From Acinetobacter sp. C32I (lineage in GTDB: Bacteria > Pseudomonadota > Gammaproteobacteria > Pseudomonadales > Moraxellaceae), in assembly GCF_023702715.1 (NCBI RefSeq), contig NZ_CP098480.1:744001-808000 (forward strand): a DNA stretch of 64,000 bases, given 5' to 3'. Both the position numbers and the translations under genes were made by a program. Below the pieces are notes generated by a model that did no database searches, was not told where the DNA came from, and worked only from the letters and a program-made list of their open reading frames with translations. Numbering within the stretch: position 1 is the stretch's first letter; every line of letters begins with the position of its first letter. Positions 45,130 to 54,061 of the stretch are shown here, in pieces.

Positions 45130-45630
45130 ATGAAAAAATTAGTAATGCTGATGTTAGGTTTAGGCTTCACGGTTTCTGCGTCAGTAAATGCAGCAGGCCT
45201 TGCAGTGGTCGATTTGGCTAAAGTTGTTGAGAGCAGTACTTATCTGAAACAGCAAAATGCAAGCCTCACTCAATCAGTTAAACCAACCTCAACTCGTCTT
45301 GAGCAATTGGGTAAAGAACTCGAATCTTTACAGCAAAAAGCACAGACCGATGGTCAAAAAATGAATCAAGCTGATATTCAGAAGTTGACTGCTCAGTATC
45401 AATCAAAGCTGAGTGAATTTAATTCGACTCAACAGGGTTTGCAGACCAAAGTTCAGTCAAGTTTACAGGCAATGAATACGACTTTTGAGTCTCGTGTGAA
45501 GCAAGCTGCTGAACAATTGCGTAAAGAGAACAACTTAGACTTTATTTTGAATAAAAATTCTACGATTGCCTCTGACGCTCAGTATGATTTAACTGATAAA
45601 ATGATCCAAAAGGTCAATGCTATTAAATAA
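45130..45630 (+). CDS. skp: Periplasmic chaperone Skp/OmpH
   Basis: Protein of 166 aa with a signal peptide (KKLVMLMLGLGFTVSASVNAA) and long coiled-coil tentacle helices rich in Gln, Lys and Ala. The OmpH family signature is LAVVDLAKVVESST. It binds unfolded outer-membrane proteins and hands them to BamA, which is the upstream gene. lpxD follows after 3 nt. Confidence 0.92.
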   Translation: MKKLVMLMLGLGFTVSASVNAAGLAVVDLAKVVESSTYLKQQNASLTQSVKPTSTRLEQLGKELESLQQKAQTDGQKMNQADIQKLTAQYQSKLSEFNSTQQGLQTKVQSSLQAMNTTFESRVKQAAEQLRKENNLDFILNKNSTIASDAQYDLTDKMIQKVNAIK

Positions 45631-45633
45631 TCA

Positions 45634-46704
45634 ATGAATAGACGTACTTATCGTTTAGAAGAAATTGCTCATCTTGTCCAAGGTGAGCATTTTGGTGAGA
45701 AAGACTTCCAAATTTCAAATTTGGCGAGTTTAGAGCATGCGCAAAAACACCATATCTGTTTTGTGAATGGTGAAAAATACTTGGAGCAAGCCGAAGCAAG
45801 TCATGCAGGTGTGTACATTGTCACCGCAGTCCTGAAACAACAACTCACAAATAAACAAAATTTTATTGTTGTTGACAATCCTTATCTGGCTTTTGCCACC
45901 TTAACCCATGTATTTGAAAAAAAGATAACTCAACGCGGCATTGAGCGCACAGCCCAGATTCATCCTTCTGCAATCATTGCTGATGATGCTTATGTCGGGC
46001 ATTATGTTGTTATTGGTGAAAATTGCGTGGTGGGAAATAATACCATTATTCAAGCACATGCATTTCTTGATGATCATGTTGAAGTGGGTAAAGATTGCTT
46101 TATTGATGCACATGTTACGATTACTGGAGCAGCAAAACTGAAAGATCGGGTTCGTGTTCACGCCAATACCGTGATTGGTACAGAAGGTTTTGGTTTTGCG
46201 CCTTACCAAGCTAAGTGGCATCGTATTGCTCAGTTAGGTTCAGTCCGTATTGGAAATGATGTCCGTATCGGTTCAAATTGTAGTATTGACCGTGGTGCAT
46301 TAGACGATACAATTTTGGCAGATGGTGTCATTATTGATAACCTTGTGCAAATTGCTCACAATGTTCAAATTGGAGAGAATACTGCGATTGCCGCAAATTG
46401 CGGAATTGCAGGAAGTGCGAAAATTGGCAAAAACTGTATCATGGGTGGTGCATCAGGGGTAGTTGGACACCTTACAATAGCGGATAATGTGACACTTACG
46501 GCAATGTCAATGGTCACAAGAAATATTTCTGAGCCTGGAACCTATTCTTCAGGAATGGGACTTTTTGAAAATAGCCACTGGAAAAAGACGATTGTACGCT
46601 TAAGACAATTAGCAGATGTGCCATTGACCCAAATCACTAAAAGACTTGATCATATGCAAGCTCAATTAGAGTCCCTTGAATCAACCTTTAAGTTGCGTAA
46701 ATAA
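45634..46704 (+). CDS. lpxD: UDP-3-O-acylglucosamine N-acyltransferase LpxD
   Basis: Protein of 356 aa adding the N-linked hydroxyacyl chain in lipid A synthesis, after LpxA and LpxC. It has an N-terminal uridine-binding domain and a left-handed beta-helix of hexapeptide repeats (from about residue 100), with the catalytic His in [15 protein letters not shown]. It follows skp by 3 nt and is followed by fabZ after 6 nt. Confidence 0.96.
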   Translation: MNRRTYRLEEIAHLVQGEHFGEKDFQISNLASLEHAQKHHICFVNGEKYLEQAEASHAGVYIVTAVLKQQLTNKQNFIVVDNPYLAFATLTHVFEKKITQRGIERTAQIHPSAIIADDAYVGHYVVIGENCVVGNNTIIQAHAFLDDHVEVGKDCFIDAHVTITGAAKLKDRVRVHANTVIGTEGFGFAPYQAKWHRIAQLGSVRIGNDVRIGSNCSIDRGALDDTILADGVIIDNLVQIAHNVQIGENTAIAANCGIAGSAKIGKNCIMGGASGVVGHLTIADNVTLTAMSMVTRNISEPGTYSSGMGLFENSHWKKTIVRLRQLADVPLTQITKRLDHMQAQLESLESTFKLRK

Positions 46705-46710
46705 TTTATT

Positions 46711-47196
46711 ATGACTGAGTCTACTTCTCCAGCATTTACAATGCCTGAATTACCGATGGATATTCTTACGATTCGTGAATATTTACCCCATCGTTATCCA
46801 TTTTTATTAGTCGATCGTGTTACCGAAGTAACTGAAAATAGTATTGTCGGTTATAAAAACGTTTCGATTAATGAAGAGTTTTTACAAGGGCATTTTCCAA
46901 CCTATCCAATTATGCCAGGTGTGCTGATCATTGAAGCTCTCGCACAAGTTTCTGGTATATTAGGTTTTGTACTTACAAATCAAAAGCCAAAAGCAGGTTC
47001 TTTGTTCTTGTTTGCGGGTGCTGAGAAAATCAGATTTAAAAAACAAGTTGTTGCGGGTGACCAGCTCATCTTAAAATCTGAACTTGTGATGCAAAAACGT
47101 GGCATTTACAAGTACAATTGTACCGCTAGTGTTGATGGCAAGGTTGCCGCGACAGCAGAGATTATTATTTCCCACCAGAAAATAGAGCAGACATGA
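46711..47196 (+). CDS. fabZ: (3R)-hydroxyacyl-ACP dehydratase FabZ
   Basis: Hotdog-fold protein of 161 aa, the dehydration step of type II fatty acid synthesis. The catalytic His is in [13 protein letters not shown] and the catalytic Glu in [12 protein letters not shown]. It competes with LpxA for hydroxyacyl-ACP, and the gene overlaps lpxA by 4 nt (ATGA), coupling the two activities. Confidence 0.96.
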   Translation: MTESTSPAFTMPELPMDILTIREYLPHRYPFLLVDRVTEVTENSIVGYKNVSINEEFLQGHFPTYPIMPGVLIIEALAQVSGILGFVLTNQKPKAGSLFLFAGAEKIRFKKQVVAGDQLILKSELVMQKRGIYKYNCTASVDGKVAATAEIIISHQKIEQT

Positions 47197-47981
47197 GTAG
47201 TCAAAATTTAATACATCCTACAGCAATTATTGACCCGTCTGCAGAAATCGCTTCTGATGTACAAATTGGTCCATATTGTATTGTAGGTCCAAATGTAAGT
47301 ATTGACTCTGGTACCAAATTACATTCACATGTTGTTATTGGTGGTTTTACGAGAATTGGTAAAAATAATGATATTTTCCAATTCTCGAGTATTGGGGAAA
47401 TTTGCCAGGATTTGAAATATCAAGGCGAAGAAACTTGGCTAGAAATTGGCGATCATAATTCGATTCGTGAGCACTGTACGTTGCATCGCGGTACAGTCCA
47501 GGACCATAGTTTGACCAAGATTGGTAGCCATAACTTATTAATGGTGAATACGCATATTGCACATGACTGTGTGATTGGGAACCATAATATTTTTGCCAAT
47601 AATGTAGGTGTCGCTGGGCATGTGCATGTTGGTGATCATGTGATTGTCGGCGGTAATGCGGGTATTCATCAATTCTGTAAGATTGACTCTTATAGTATGA
47701 TCGGTGGGGCTGCTTTAATTCTTAAAGATGTTCCAGCCTATATCATGGCCTCTGGTAATCCTGCACGTGCTTTTGGTATGAATATCGAAGGGATGCGTCG
47801 TAAGGGCTGGTCTAGAGATACCATTCAAGGTTTAAGAGAAGCCTATAAATTAATCTATAAATCTGGTTTAACCACTGAACAAGCGATTGAACAGATTCGT
47901 AATGAAATTCTAGTGAAGACGCCTGAAGCGCAATTGTTTATTGACTCTTTAGAACAGTCAACTCGCGGTATTGTGCGTTAA
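47193..47981 (+). CDS. lpxA: UDP-N-acetylglucosamine O-acyltransferase LpxA
   Basis: Protein of 262 aa, first enzyme of lipid A synthesis. Left-handed beta-helix from hexapeptide repeats, with the catalytic His in [10 protein letters not shown] and a C-terminal helical domain. It is the last gene of the operon; lpxB, next to it in E. coli, is not here. In A. baumannii, loss of lpxA, lpxC or lpxD abolishes lipooligosaccharide and gives colistin resistance, so this locus is clinically relevant. Confidence 0.97.
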   Translation: MSSQNLIHPTAIIDPSAEIASDVQIGPYCIVGPNVSIDSGTKLHSHVVIGGFTRIGKNNDIFQFSSIGEICQDLKYQGEETWLEIGDHNSIREHCTLHRGTVQDHSLTKIGSHNLLMVNTHIAHDCVIGNHNIFANNVGVAGHVHVGDHVIVGGNAGIHQFCKIDSYSMIGGAALILKDVPAYIMASGNPARAFGMNIEGMRRKGWSRDTIQGLREAYKLIYKSGLTTEQAIEQIRNEILVKTPEAQLFIDSLEQSTRGIVR

Positions 47982-47994
47982 TTGCTAGATTGAA

Positions 47995-48022
47995 AAAAAA
48001 AGACACCGCGGTGTCTTTTTTT
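47995..48022. terminator. Bidirectional terminator after lpxA
   Basis: AAAAAAAGACACCG and CGGTGTCTTTTTTT form a perfect 28-bp palindrome with poly-A and poly-T ends. It separates the lpx operon from the convergent AraC gene. Confidence 0.88.
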
Positions 48023-48026
48023 ATGC

Positions 48027-48983
48027 TTAATTTTCCTGTTCTACAAACTGCTGACGATATTGTTTCGGAGAGTGTTCAAAAGTACGTTTAAAAGCCTGAC
48101 TAAACGCAGTTTCTGAAGAATAGCCAACTTTATTGGCAATTTGTTGTACAGAATAATTACTTTTGCGTAGATACTGGCTGGCTAAGCGCATACGATGTTG
48201 CTGTAAATAAGCGAGAGGTGATTCACCAATTACTTCATGGAATAGACTGGCAAATTTTGAACGTGACATACAACATTGTTCGGCAAGTAATTCAACCGTC
48301 CAAGCATCTTCTGGATGATTGTGAATTGCGGCAAGGCTATTACTCAGTTCAGGATGATTTAAAGCGCTGAGCCAACCATGTTGACTTGAGATTTGTTGAA
48401 TATGATCTCGAATACATTTGATTAATAAAATATTGACCAAATGATCGATGATGATATCGCGGCCTGCTTGAATATTCTGGGTTTCTAAAGCGAGAAAATG
48501 CAAACCGATCTGTAACCATTCGGGCGCATTGGTATCTCCATGCTGGAGATGGATCAGTGCGGGTAAGGCCTGAATAAACGGTTTCGCCATAATGGTGTCG
48601 ATTTGGCAGCGAACGGTCAGGATCAGATTTTTCTCGGATGAGTTTGTACCGAACTCAATGGCATCTTCTTTATGACCATTAAAAAACTTTGAAATATCAA
48701 CGGCATCAACTAATTTAGTGATGGCATTATCTGCACCGGTATGTGCTTTTCCTGATGGAATCACCACAATTTCACCTGCATGTGCAGTTAAACTATTTTG
48801 CGCGTCAATTTGAATAAAAACAGAACCAACTAAAACAATATGAACAATTAAGGCGGTTTGATCTTGGCAGATGAAACTCCATTCTCCTTGAGTTTTCAAG
48901 TAGAGATATTCAGTGTGATTTAAATGTATATCAGCAAATATTTTACTTAAAGCATCCATATGATTATTTAACGATGTATTCAT
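48027..48983 (-). CDS. alkR: AraC-family activator, AlkR-like
   Basis: Protein of 318 aa with an N-terminal cupin-like domain (residues 20-190) and a C-terminal AraC double HTH (about 215-312: WTVELLAEQCCMSRSKFASLFHEVIG and YSVQQIANKVGYSSETAFSQAFKRTFEHSPKQYR). It is divergent from alkM, the same arrangement as alkR/alkM of A. baylyi, where AlkR activates alkM in the presence of n-alkanes. Assignment rests on family plus position; by analogy it responds to alkanes. Confidence 0.85.
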   Translation of the reverse strand: MNTSLNNHMDALSKIFADIHLNHTEYLYLKTQGEWSFICQDQTALIVHIVLVGSVFIQIDAQNSLTAHAGEIVVIPSGKAHTGADNAITKLVDAVDISKFFNGHKEDAIEFGTNSSEKNLILTVRCQIDTIMAKPFIQALPALIHLQHGDTNAPEWLQIGLHFLALETQNIQAGRDIIIDHLVNILLIKCIRDHIQQISSQHGWLSALNHPELSNSLAAIHNHPEDAWTVELLAEQCCMSRSKFASLFHEVIGESPLAYLQQHRMRLASQYLRKSNYSVQQIANKVGYSSETAFSQAFKRTFEHSPKQYRQQFVEQEN

Positions 48984-49148
48984 TTAAATTATAGAGAGCT
49001 GCGCTAATAACTCAATATGTGTTTATAGGACAAAAACAGGGTGGATGATGCCAAAGACTTTGACATAGGTTTTTTGGACGCTTGCAACTGTCATGAAATT
49101 CATAATTCCTCAGAATATACGTATATATACAAAGACATGGATTCGATG

Positions 49149-50393
49149 ATGAATGCGCCAGTAAATGTTGAGCAAGAACTTACGCCAGTAAGCATTCCAA
49201 AGTCAAAAACTCAGTTGGATCGTAAACGTTATTTATGGGCCATTAGCCCAGCTTTACCTGCAATCGGAATTGGTATTTTAGCAGGTTATCAATTTGCACC
49301 ACGCCCATTGAAGAAAATTTTTGCTTTAGGTGGACCAATCGTTTTACATATCATCATTCCAACGATTGATACTATTATTGGTAAAGATGCCAATAATCCA
49401 ACAGATGAAGATATTAAACTGCTTGAAAAAGATCCGTATTACTCTCGCTTGGTGAAAAGCTTTATTCCCCTACAATATGCAGCCAATGTATATGCATGTT
49501 ATTTAACCAGTCGTAAAGAAACATCGTTCATTGATAAGATTTTTCTTGGTATTTCGATGGGTGCCATCAACGGGATTGCGATCAATACCGCACATGAATT
49601 GAGTCATAAACATGATCGTATTGACCATATTCTGTCGCATTTAGCGCTTGTGCCAACAGGTTATAACCATTTCCGAATTGAACATCCTTATGGCCACCAT
49701 AAACGTGCTGCAACACCTGAAGATCCAGCATCTTCACAAATGGGTGAAACATTCTATGAGTTCTGGCCACGTACCGTGATTGGTTCGTTTAAATCTGCAA
49801 TTGAGATTGAAACCAACCGTTTAAAACGTAAAGGTAAAGAATTCTGGTCAACTGAAAATGAACTTTTACAAGGTTGGGGCATGAGTGCTGCTTTTCATGC
49901 ATCGATGGTCGGTTTGTTTGGTAAAGGCGTTATTCCATATTTAGCGACTCAAGCATTCTATGGCATTAGCTTGTTTGAGATTATTAACTATATCGAACAC
50001 TATGGTTTAAAACGTAAAAAAGACAAGAATGGTAAGTATGAGCGTACCATGCCAGAACATAGCTGGAACAATAATAATATTGTGACCAACTTATTCTTGT
50101 ATCAGTTGCAACGTCACTCAGATCATCATGCTTATCCGACACGTCCGTTCCAGGCTTTACGTCATTTTGATGAAGCGCCTGAATTACCAAGTGGTTATGC
50201 AAGTATGCTATTACCTGCATTAATTCCACCACTATGGTCGAAAATGATGGATAAACGTGTATTTGATCACTACAAAGGTGATTTGAATAAAGCCAATATT
50301 TATCCAAAACGTCGTGCCAAAATCTTTAAGAAATTTGGTGTGGTTGATCAGTCTTTAGAACAGGTTCAGATTGAAGCTGTGACTGCTGAATAA
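49149..50393 (+). CDS. alkM: Alkane 1-monooxygenase AlkM
   Basis: Integral-membrane non-heme diiron hydroxylase of 414 aa converting n-alkanes to 1-alkanols. The eight-His motifs are present: HELSH with HxxxH spacing, HPYGHHKRAATPEDPASS and LQRHSDHHAYP, plus the NYIEHYGL motif. Several transmembrane helices lie in the first 250 residues. The start is placed at the ATG at 49149 (MNAPVNVEQ), matching AlkM of A. baylyi as I remember it; in-frame ATGs at 49146, 49137 and 49041 exist without clear ribosome sites. No rubredoxin gene is adjacent, so electron transfer proteins are encoded elsewhere. Confidence 0.93.
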   Translation: MNAPVNVEQELTPVSIPKSKTQLDRKRYLWAISPALPAIGIGILAGYQFAPRPLKKIFALGGPIVLHIIIPTIDTIIGKDANNPTDEDIKLLEKDPYYSRLVKSFIPLQYAANVYACYLTSRKETSFIDKIFLGISMGAINGIAINTAHELSHKHDRIDHILSHLALVPTGYNHFRIEHPYGHHKRAATPEDPASSQMGETFYEFWPRTVIGSFKSAIEIETNRLKRKGKEFWSTENELLQGWGMSAAFHASMVGLFGKGVIPYLATQAFYGISLFEIINYIEHYGLKRKKDKNGKYERTMPEHSWNNNNIVTNLFLYQLQRHSDHHAYPTRPFQALRHFDEAPELPSGYASMLLPALIPPLWSKMMDKRVFDHYKGDLNKANIYPKRRAKIFKKFGVVDQSLEQVQIEAVTAE

Positions 50394-50413
50394 TCAAAGC
50401 TTTCCCAAAGCAG

Positions 50414-50445
50414 GGCACTGATGAATCATCATCAGTGCCTTTTTA
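50414..50445 (+). terminator. Terminator of alkM
   Basis: GGCACTGATGA (50414-50424), ATCA loop, TCATCAGTGCC (50429-50439), then a T-rich run. Confidence 0.88.
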
Positions 50446-50548
50446 TTTTCTTGTATAAAAAATTTAAAAAACAACGGCTTTTATACTTTGTTGCTGTATA
50501 TCTATACGTGAGAACAAACAAGAATCTTGCAATTGATTTTATGAGGCG

Positions 50549-51904
50549 ATGATGACAAAACATTATGATTATATTGCGATTGGTGGCGGTAGTGGCGGGA
50601 TTGCATCAGTCAATCGTGCTGCGATGTATGGAAAAAAATGTGCCTTGATTGAAAAATCTGAAATAGGCGGGACTTGCGTCAATGTTGGTTGTGTTCCTAA
50701 AAAAGTGATGTGGTATGCCGCGCATGTTGCTGAATCGATTCAAAAATATGGTCCTGATTATGGTTTCAATACTAAAGTTGAAGCATTTGATTGGCAGATC
50801 TTAATCAATAATCGGCAAGCATATATTGATCGCATTCATCAATCTTATCAAAATAGCCTAAGCAAGAATAATGTTGATCTTATTCAGGGTGCGGCTTATT
50901 TCATTGATCAACATACCATTGAGGTTAATGGTGATCGCTTCACAGCAGATCATATCCTGATTGCAACAGGGACACAGCCCTCATTACCTAAAATAGATGG
51001 GGTGGAATATGGCATAGATTCGAATGGCTTCTTTGAATTAAGTGCTTTACCAAAAACCACCGCAGTGATTGGTTCAGGTTATATTGCGGTTGAATTGGCG
51101 GGTGTACTGAATGCTTTAGGCTCTCAGGTTGGATTATTTATTCGTAAGGATTTGCCTGTAAGACGTTTTGATTCTTTCTTAAGTGAAGCCTTAGTCGAAG
51201 TAATGCGGGCAGATGGCATTACTGTACATACCCAAGCAGTACCGCAAAAAGTTACAAAAAATGCAGATGGTTCCGTGGTACTCCATTTGGAGAATGGTGA
51301 ACACCACACGGTTGATTGTCTGATCTGGGCCACTGGTCGAGAGCCAAATACTGCAAGTTTGAATCTAGAGAAAGCCAATGTCCAACTAGATGAACGGGGC
51401 TATATTCAGGTCGATAAATTCCAGAATACTTCACAACAAGGCATTTATGCCGTTGGCGATATTATTGGGAAAATGGAGTTAACACCGGTTGCTGTAGCTG
51501 CTGGACGCAGATTGTCCGAACGACTCTTTAATCATAAATCTGATGAGCATTTAGATTACGACAATATTCCAACTGTGGTGTTTAGCCATCCTCCAATTGG
51601 AACAGTGGGGATTACAGAGCAAGAAGCCATTGAGCAATATGGTCAAAAAGAGGTTAAGGTCTATAACTCATCCTTTACTGCCATGTACAGTGCCATTACT
51701 CAACATCGCCAACCGACCAAAATGAAATTGGTTTGTGTTGGCGAGAATGAAAAAATTGTTGGGATTCATGGGATTGGTTTTGGGATGGATGAGATTTTAC
51801 AAGGCTTTGCGGTGGCATTAAAAATGGGAGCAACCAAGAAAGATTTTGATAATACGGTTGCGATCCATCCTACCTCGGCAGAAGAGTTTGTCACCATGCG
51901 CTAG
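50549..51904 (+). CDS. gor: Glutathione-disulfide reductase
   Basis: FAD/NADPH flavoprotein of 451 aa keeping glutathione reduced. The redox pair is in [13 protein letters not shown] (C-x4-C), the FAD loop is [10 protein letters not shown], the NADPH loop is [11 protein letters not shown], and the active-site His is in the C-terminal [13 protein letters not shown]. The ATG at 50549 is followed directly by another at 50552. GAGGCG lies a few nt upstream. Standing between alkM and the Dsb locus, it is a single-gene unit. Confidence 0.96.
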   Translation: MMTKHYDYIAIGGGSGGIASVNRAAMYGKKCALIEKSEIGGTCVNVGCVPKKVMWYAAHVAESIQKYGPDYGFNTKVEAFDWQILINNRQAYIDRIHQSYQNSLSKNNVDLIQGAAYFIDQHTIEVNGDRFTADHILIATGTQPSLPKIDGVEYGIDSNGFFELSALPKTTAVIGSGYIAVELAGVLNALGSQVGLFIRKDLPVRRFDSFLSEALVEVMRADGITVHTQAVPQKVTKNADGSVVLHLENGEHHTVDCLIWATGREPNTASLNLEKANVQLDERGYIQVDKFQNTSQQGIYAVGDIIGKMELTPVAVAAGRRLSERLFNHKSDEHLDYDNIPTVVFSHPPIGTVGITEQEAIEQYGQKEVKVYNSSFTAMYSAITQHRQPTKMKLVCVGENEKIVGIHGIGFGMDEILQGFAVALKMGATKKDFDNTVAIHPTSAEEFVTMR

Positions 51905-51921
51905 GGTCTGATCATGATCTT

Positions 51922-51944
51922 ATCTGTTCTATCCTTGAACAGAT
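51922..51944. terminator. Hairpin between gor and the sensor kinase gene
   Basis: ATCTGTTC (51922-51929), 7-nt loop, GAACAGAT (51937-51944). It spans the stop codon of the convergent sensor kinase gene; a weak bidirectional terminator is likely. Confidence 0.5.
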
Positions 51945-53284
51945 GAAATAACGACTTTAAGACCACTTGGGAGATGATGGCTAAAGCGAATGCGATAGCC
52001 ATATTTCTCAAGTAATTGACTGACCAAGGCTAAACCGAGCCCGTGTCCATCGTTCTGTGCGGATTTACGCCAAAATCTTTGGGTCAGTAGATTTAACTCC
52101 GCATCGCTTAATCCCTTGCCATGATCGCTCACAATTAAATCGTCTTGTTCCATGTAAATGTGTATGGAGGGCTGTGCATGTAGGTATGCATTCTCAATCA
52201 AGTTTTTCAGTACAATACTGAGCGTAGCATGGGGGAGTGCGATAGCGGATAGACTGGTCCAATCAACGTCTAATTGTTGTGATAGATCAGTATATTTTTT
52301 TTCAAGCTCAGTGATGACGTGTTTTAAACAAAGACCAACATCTGTTTGGTCTGATACTGGTGGTAGCTGAGTTTCGGTTTTGCTGAGTAATAGAAGCTGT
52401 TCAAGTAATTGCTGGTAACGCTGAATACTTATTTCTGCTTTTTCTAGATTATTGAGTAACTTCTCAGGCTCTATTTGAGTTTGTGCTAACATCAGTTTGC
52501 TTAATTGCACATGGGTTTTAATTGCAGTTAGTGGGCTGCGCAGCTCATGTGCAGCGAAGGCACTAAAGCTCTTTTCATTTTCTAAACTCTGGTGCAGGTT
52601 CTGCACCAGTTCAACTAGGCTATCAACAAATGGCTGGATTTCTTGAGGAATATTTTGAGCTTTGAGCTCAAGCAGCTCTGTTGTCGCAGTGGAAAAATGC
52701 TGTTTCCTTTGTTTGACACGCTGGGCAATCTGATCAAGAGGTTGAAATTCAACACGAACTATCCATAGAATTAATAAGATACATAAAATTAAGGTCAGAA
52801 TTAAAGGGATCAGTACCGACTGTAAAATCTGTTTGAGTAAGGAATAGCGAAGCTGTAATTTCTCGGCAGTAACAACTTGTATATGTCCTTTTTGCAATAC
52901 ATAACTGCGCCACTCCATATTATTTTCTTGCCATGTACTAAAACCAACATGTCGTGTTGAAAGTTTGGGTGAGCCTTGGGTTCTGACAATCACTTGTGGA
53001 TCAGTTCCAGAACCAGAGTTCAAAAAGGAAACCTCACAAACCAGTAGATTTTGACTGTCATGCTTTTGTTGTGCCGAGTTTAATGTGTCGATAATTTCAT
53101 TCACAGGAAGTTGCTGAATTAAATGAGCAACCATTTGAGCGGATGCGGAAAGACGCTGATCTAAGGTAGATTGCAAGCGTTTTTCTAAATCGACATAGAG
53201 CCAGTAAAAGACCAATGACCAAAGTAAGATAAACACAATGGAAATTGTGGTCACCAAGCGCCATTTTAAACTATAACTTTTCAT
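51929..53284 (-). CDS. Sensor histidine kinase of a Dsb-linked two-component system (DsbS-like)
   Basis: Membrane sensor of 451 aa: TM1 at residues 9-31, periplasmic domain about 32-150, TM2 about 153-175, then a HisKA domain with FAAHELRSPLTAIKTH and a HATPase (NLIENAYLHAQP, SDHGKGLSD, GHGLGLALVSQ). The periplasmic part has one Cys, C83, in LLVCEVSF. The arrangement kinase-regulator divergent from dsbD-tlpA-dsbG matches DsbRS of Pseudomonas aeruginosa. I recall that system as copper-responsive through a periplasmic Cys near position 82, and the Cys here fits that idea. PmrB/QseC-like family otherwise. Confidence 0.87.
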   Translation of the reverse strand: MKSYSLKWRLVTTISIVFILLWSLVFYWLYVDLEKRLQSTLDQRLSASAQMVAHLIQQLPVNEIIDTLNSAQQKHDSQNLLVCEVSFLNSGSGTDPQVIVRTQGSPKLSTRHVGFSTWQENNMEWRSYVLQKGHIQVVTAEKLQLRYSLLKQILQSVLIPLILTLILCILLILWIVRVEFQPLDQIAQRVKQRKQHFSTATTELLELKAQNIPQEIQPFVDSLVELVQNLHQSLENEKSFSAFAAHELRSPLTAIKTHVQLSKLMLAQTQIEPEKLLNNLEKAEISIQRYQQLLEQLLLLSKTETQLPPVSDQTDVGLCLKHVITELEKKYTDLSQQLDVDWTSLSAIALPHATLSIVLKNLIENAYLHAQPSIHIYMEQDDLIVSDHGKGLSDAELNLLTQRFWRKSAQNDGHGLGLALVSQLLEKYGYRIRFSHHLPSGLKVVISSVQG

Positions 53285-53289
53285 CTCTT

Positions 53290-53952
53290 TTACTCGGCTA
53301 CTTTTAGCATATAGCCCACACCACGAATTGTTTGAATAATATCTGGGTGGATTTTTTGTCGAAGATGATAGATATGCACATTAATCGCATTACTCTCGAT
53401 ACTTTCCTGAAAACCATACACTTTATCAATTAAGTTTTCGTTTTTGAGGATTTGATTCGGATAAAGCATAAACGATTCAAGCAAACTATATTCACGACGT
53501 GAAAGCGTTAAGAGCTGTCCCTGATAATAGGCTTGCTGCGTATCTGGGTGAATTTGTAGCTCACCAATTTGAATCGTATTGGAGGAGTAACCTCTATTTC
53601 GTCTTGTTAAGGCGTGAATTCGGGCAATCAATATACTTAAATCAAAGGGCTTGGTCAGGTAATCGTCGGCCCCCACATTCAAAGCTTCGACACATTGCTG
53701 GGTTTGGTTACGTGCGGTCAGTACCAGTACGGGCACATGCAGTTCATCTTTGCGCCATGTCTGTAACAAGTCCAGTCCATCTTGATCAGGTAAGCCGAGA
53801 TCTAGCAAACATAAATCCACAGCGCTGTTACGGATAAAATAATCGGCAGCTTTGGCTGTATTTACATGCTCAACTGAAATACTGAGATAATCCAAGGCAG
53901 CGATAATACTTTCAGCAATATAGGGATCATCTTCAACGAGTACGACAAACAT
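53290..53952 (-). CDS. OmpR-family response regulator (DsbR-like)
   Basis: Protein of 220 aa. The receiver domain has the acidic pair EDDP, phospho-Asp in LCLLDLGLPD and Lys in YLTKPF. The C-terminal winged helix is residues 125-218 (LSRREYSLLESF, VHIYHLRQKI, IRGVGYML). It resembles PmrA/QseB. It lies 5 nt upstream of the kinase gene and diverges from dsbD. A CTTAAT direct repeat in the spacer is its likely binding site. Confidence 0.92.
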   Translation of the reverse strand: MFVVLVEDDPYIAESIIAALDYLSISVEHVNTAKAADYFIRNSAVDLCLLDLGLPDQDGLDLLQTWRKDELHVPVLVLTARNQTQQCVEALNVGADDYLTKPFDLSILIARIHALTRRNRGYSSNTIQIGELQIHPDTQQAYYQGQLLTLSRREYSLLESFMLYPNQILKNENLIDKVYGFQESIESNAINVHIYHLRQKIHPDIIQTIRGVGYMLKVAE

Positions 53953-53996
53953 GGCTTTTCCTCAATAGAGTCCCTATTCTACAAATAAAAAAGCGC

Positions 53997-54030
53997 CTTA
54001 ATGTTCTCTTAATTTTGCTTGTTTGATAAT
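53997..54030 (+). promoter_or_regulatory. Regulator box and -10 of the dsbD promoter
   Basis: CTTAAT (53997-54002), 5 nt, CTTAAT (54008-54013): a direct repeat with the 11-bp periodicity typical of PmrA/QseB-type OmpR-family sites. GATAAT (54025-54030) is a good -10, and the box sits where the -35 would be, as expected for an activated promoter. Confidence 0.6.
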
Positions 54031-54061
54031 GCCAGCATGTTAATGCTTTAGATCAGATGGT

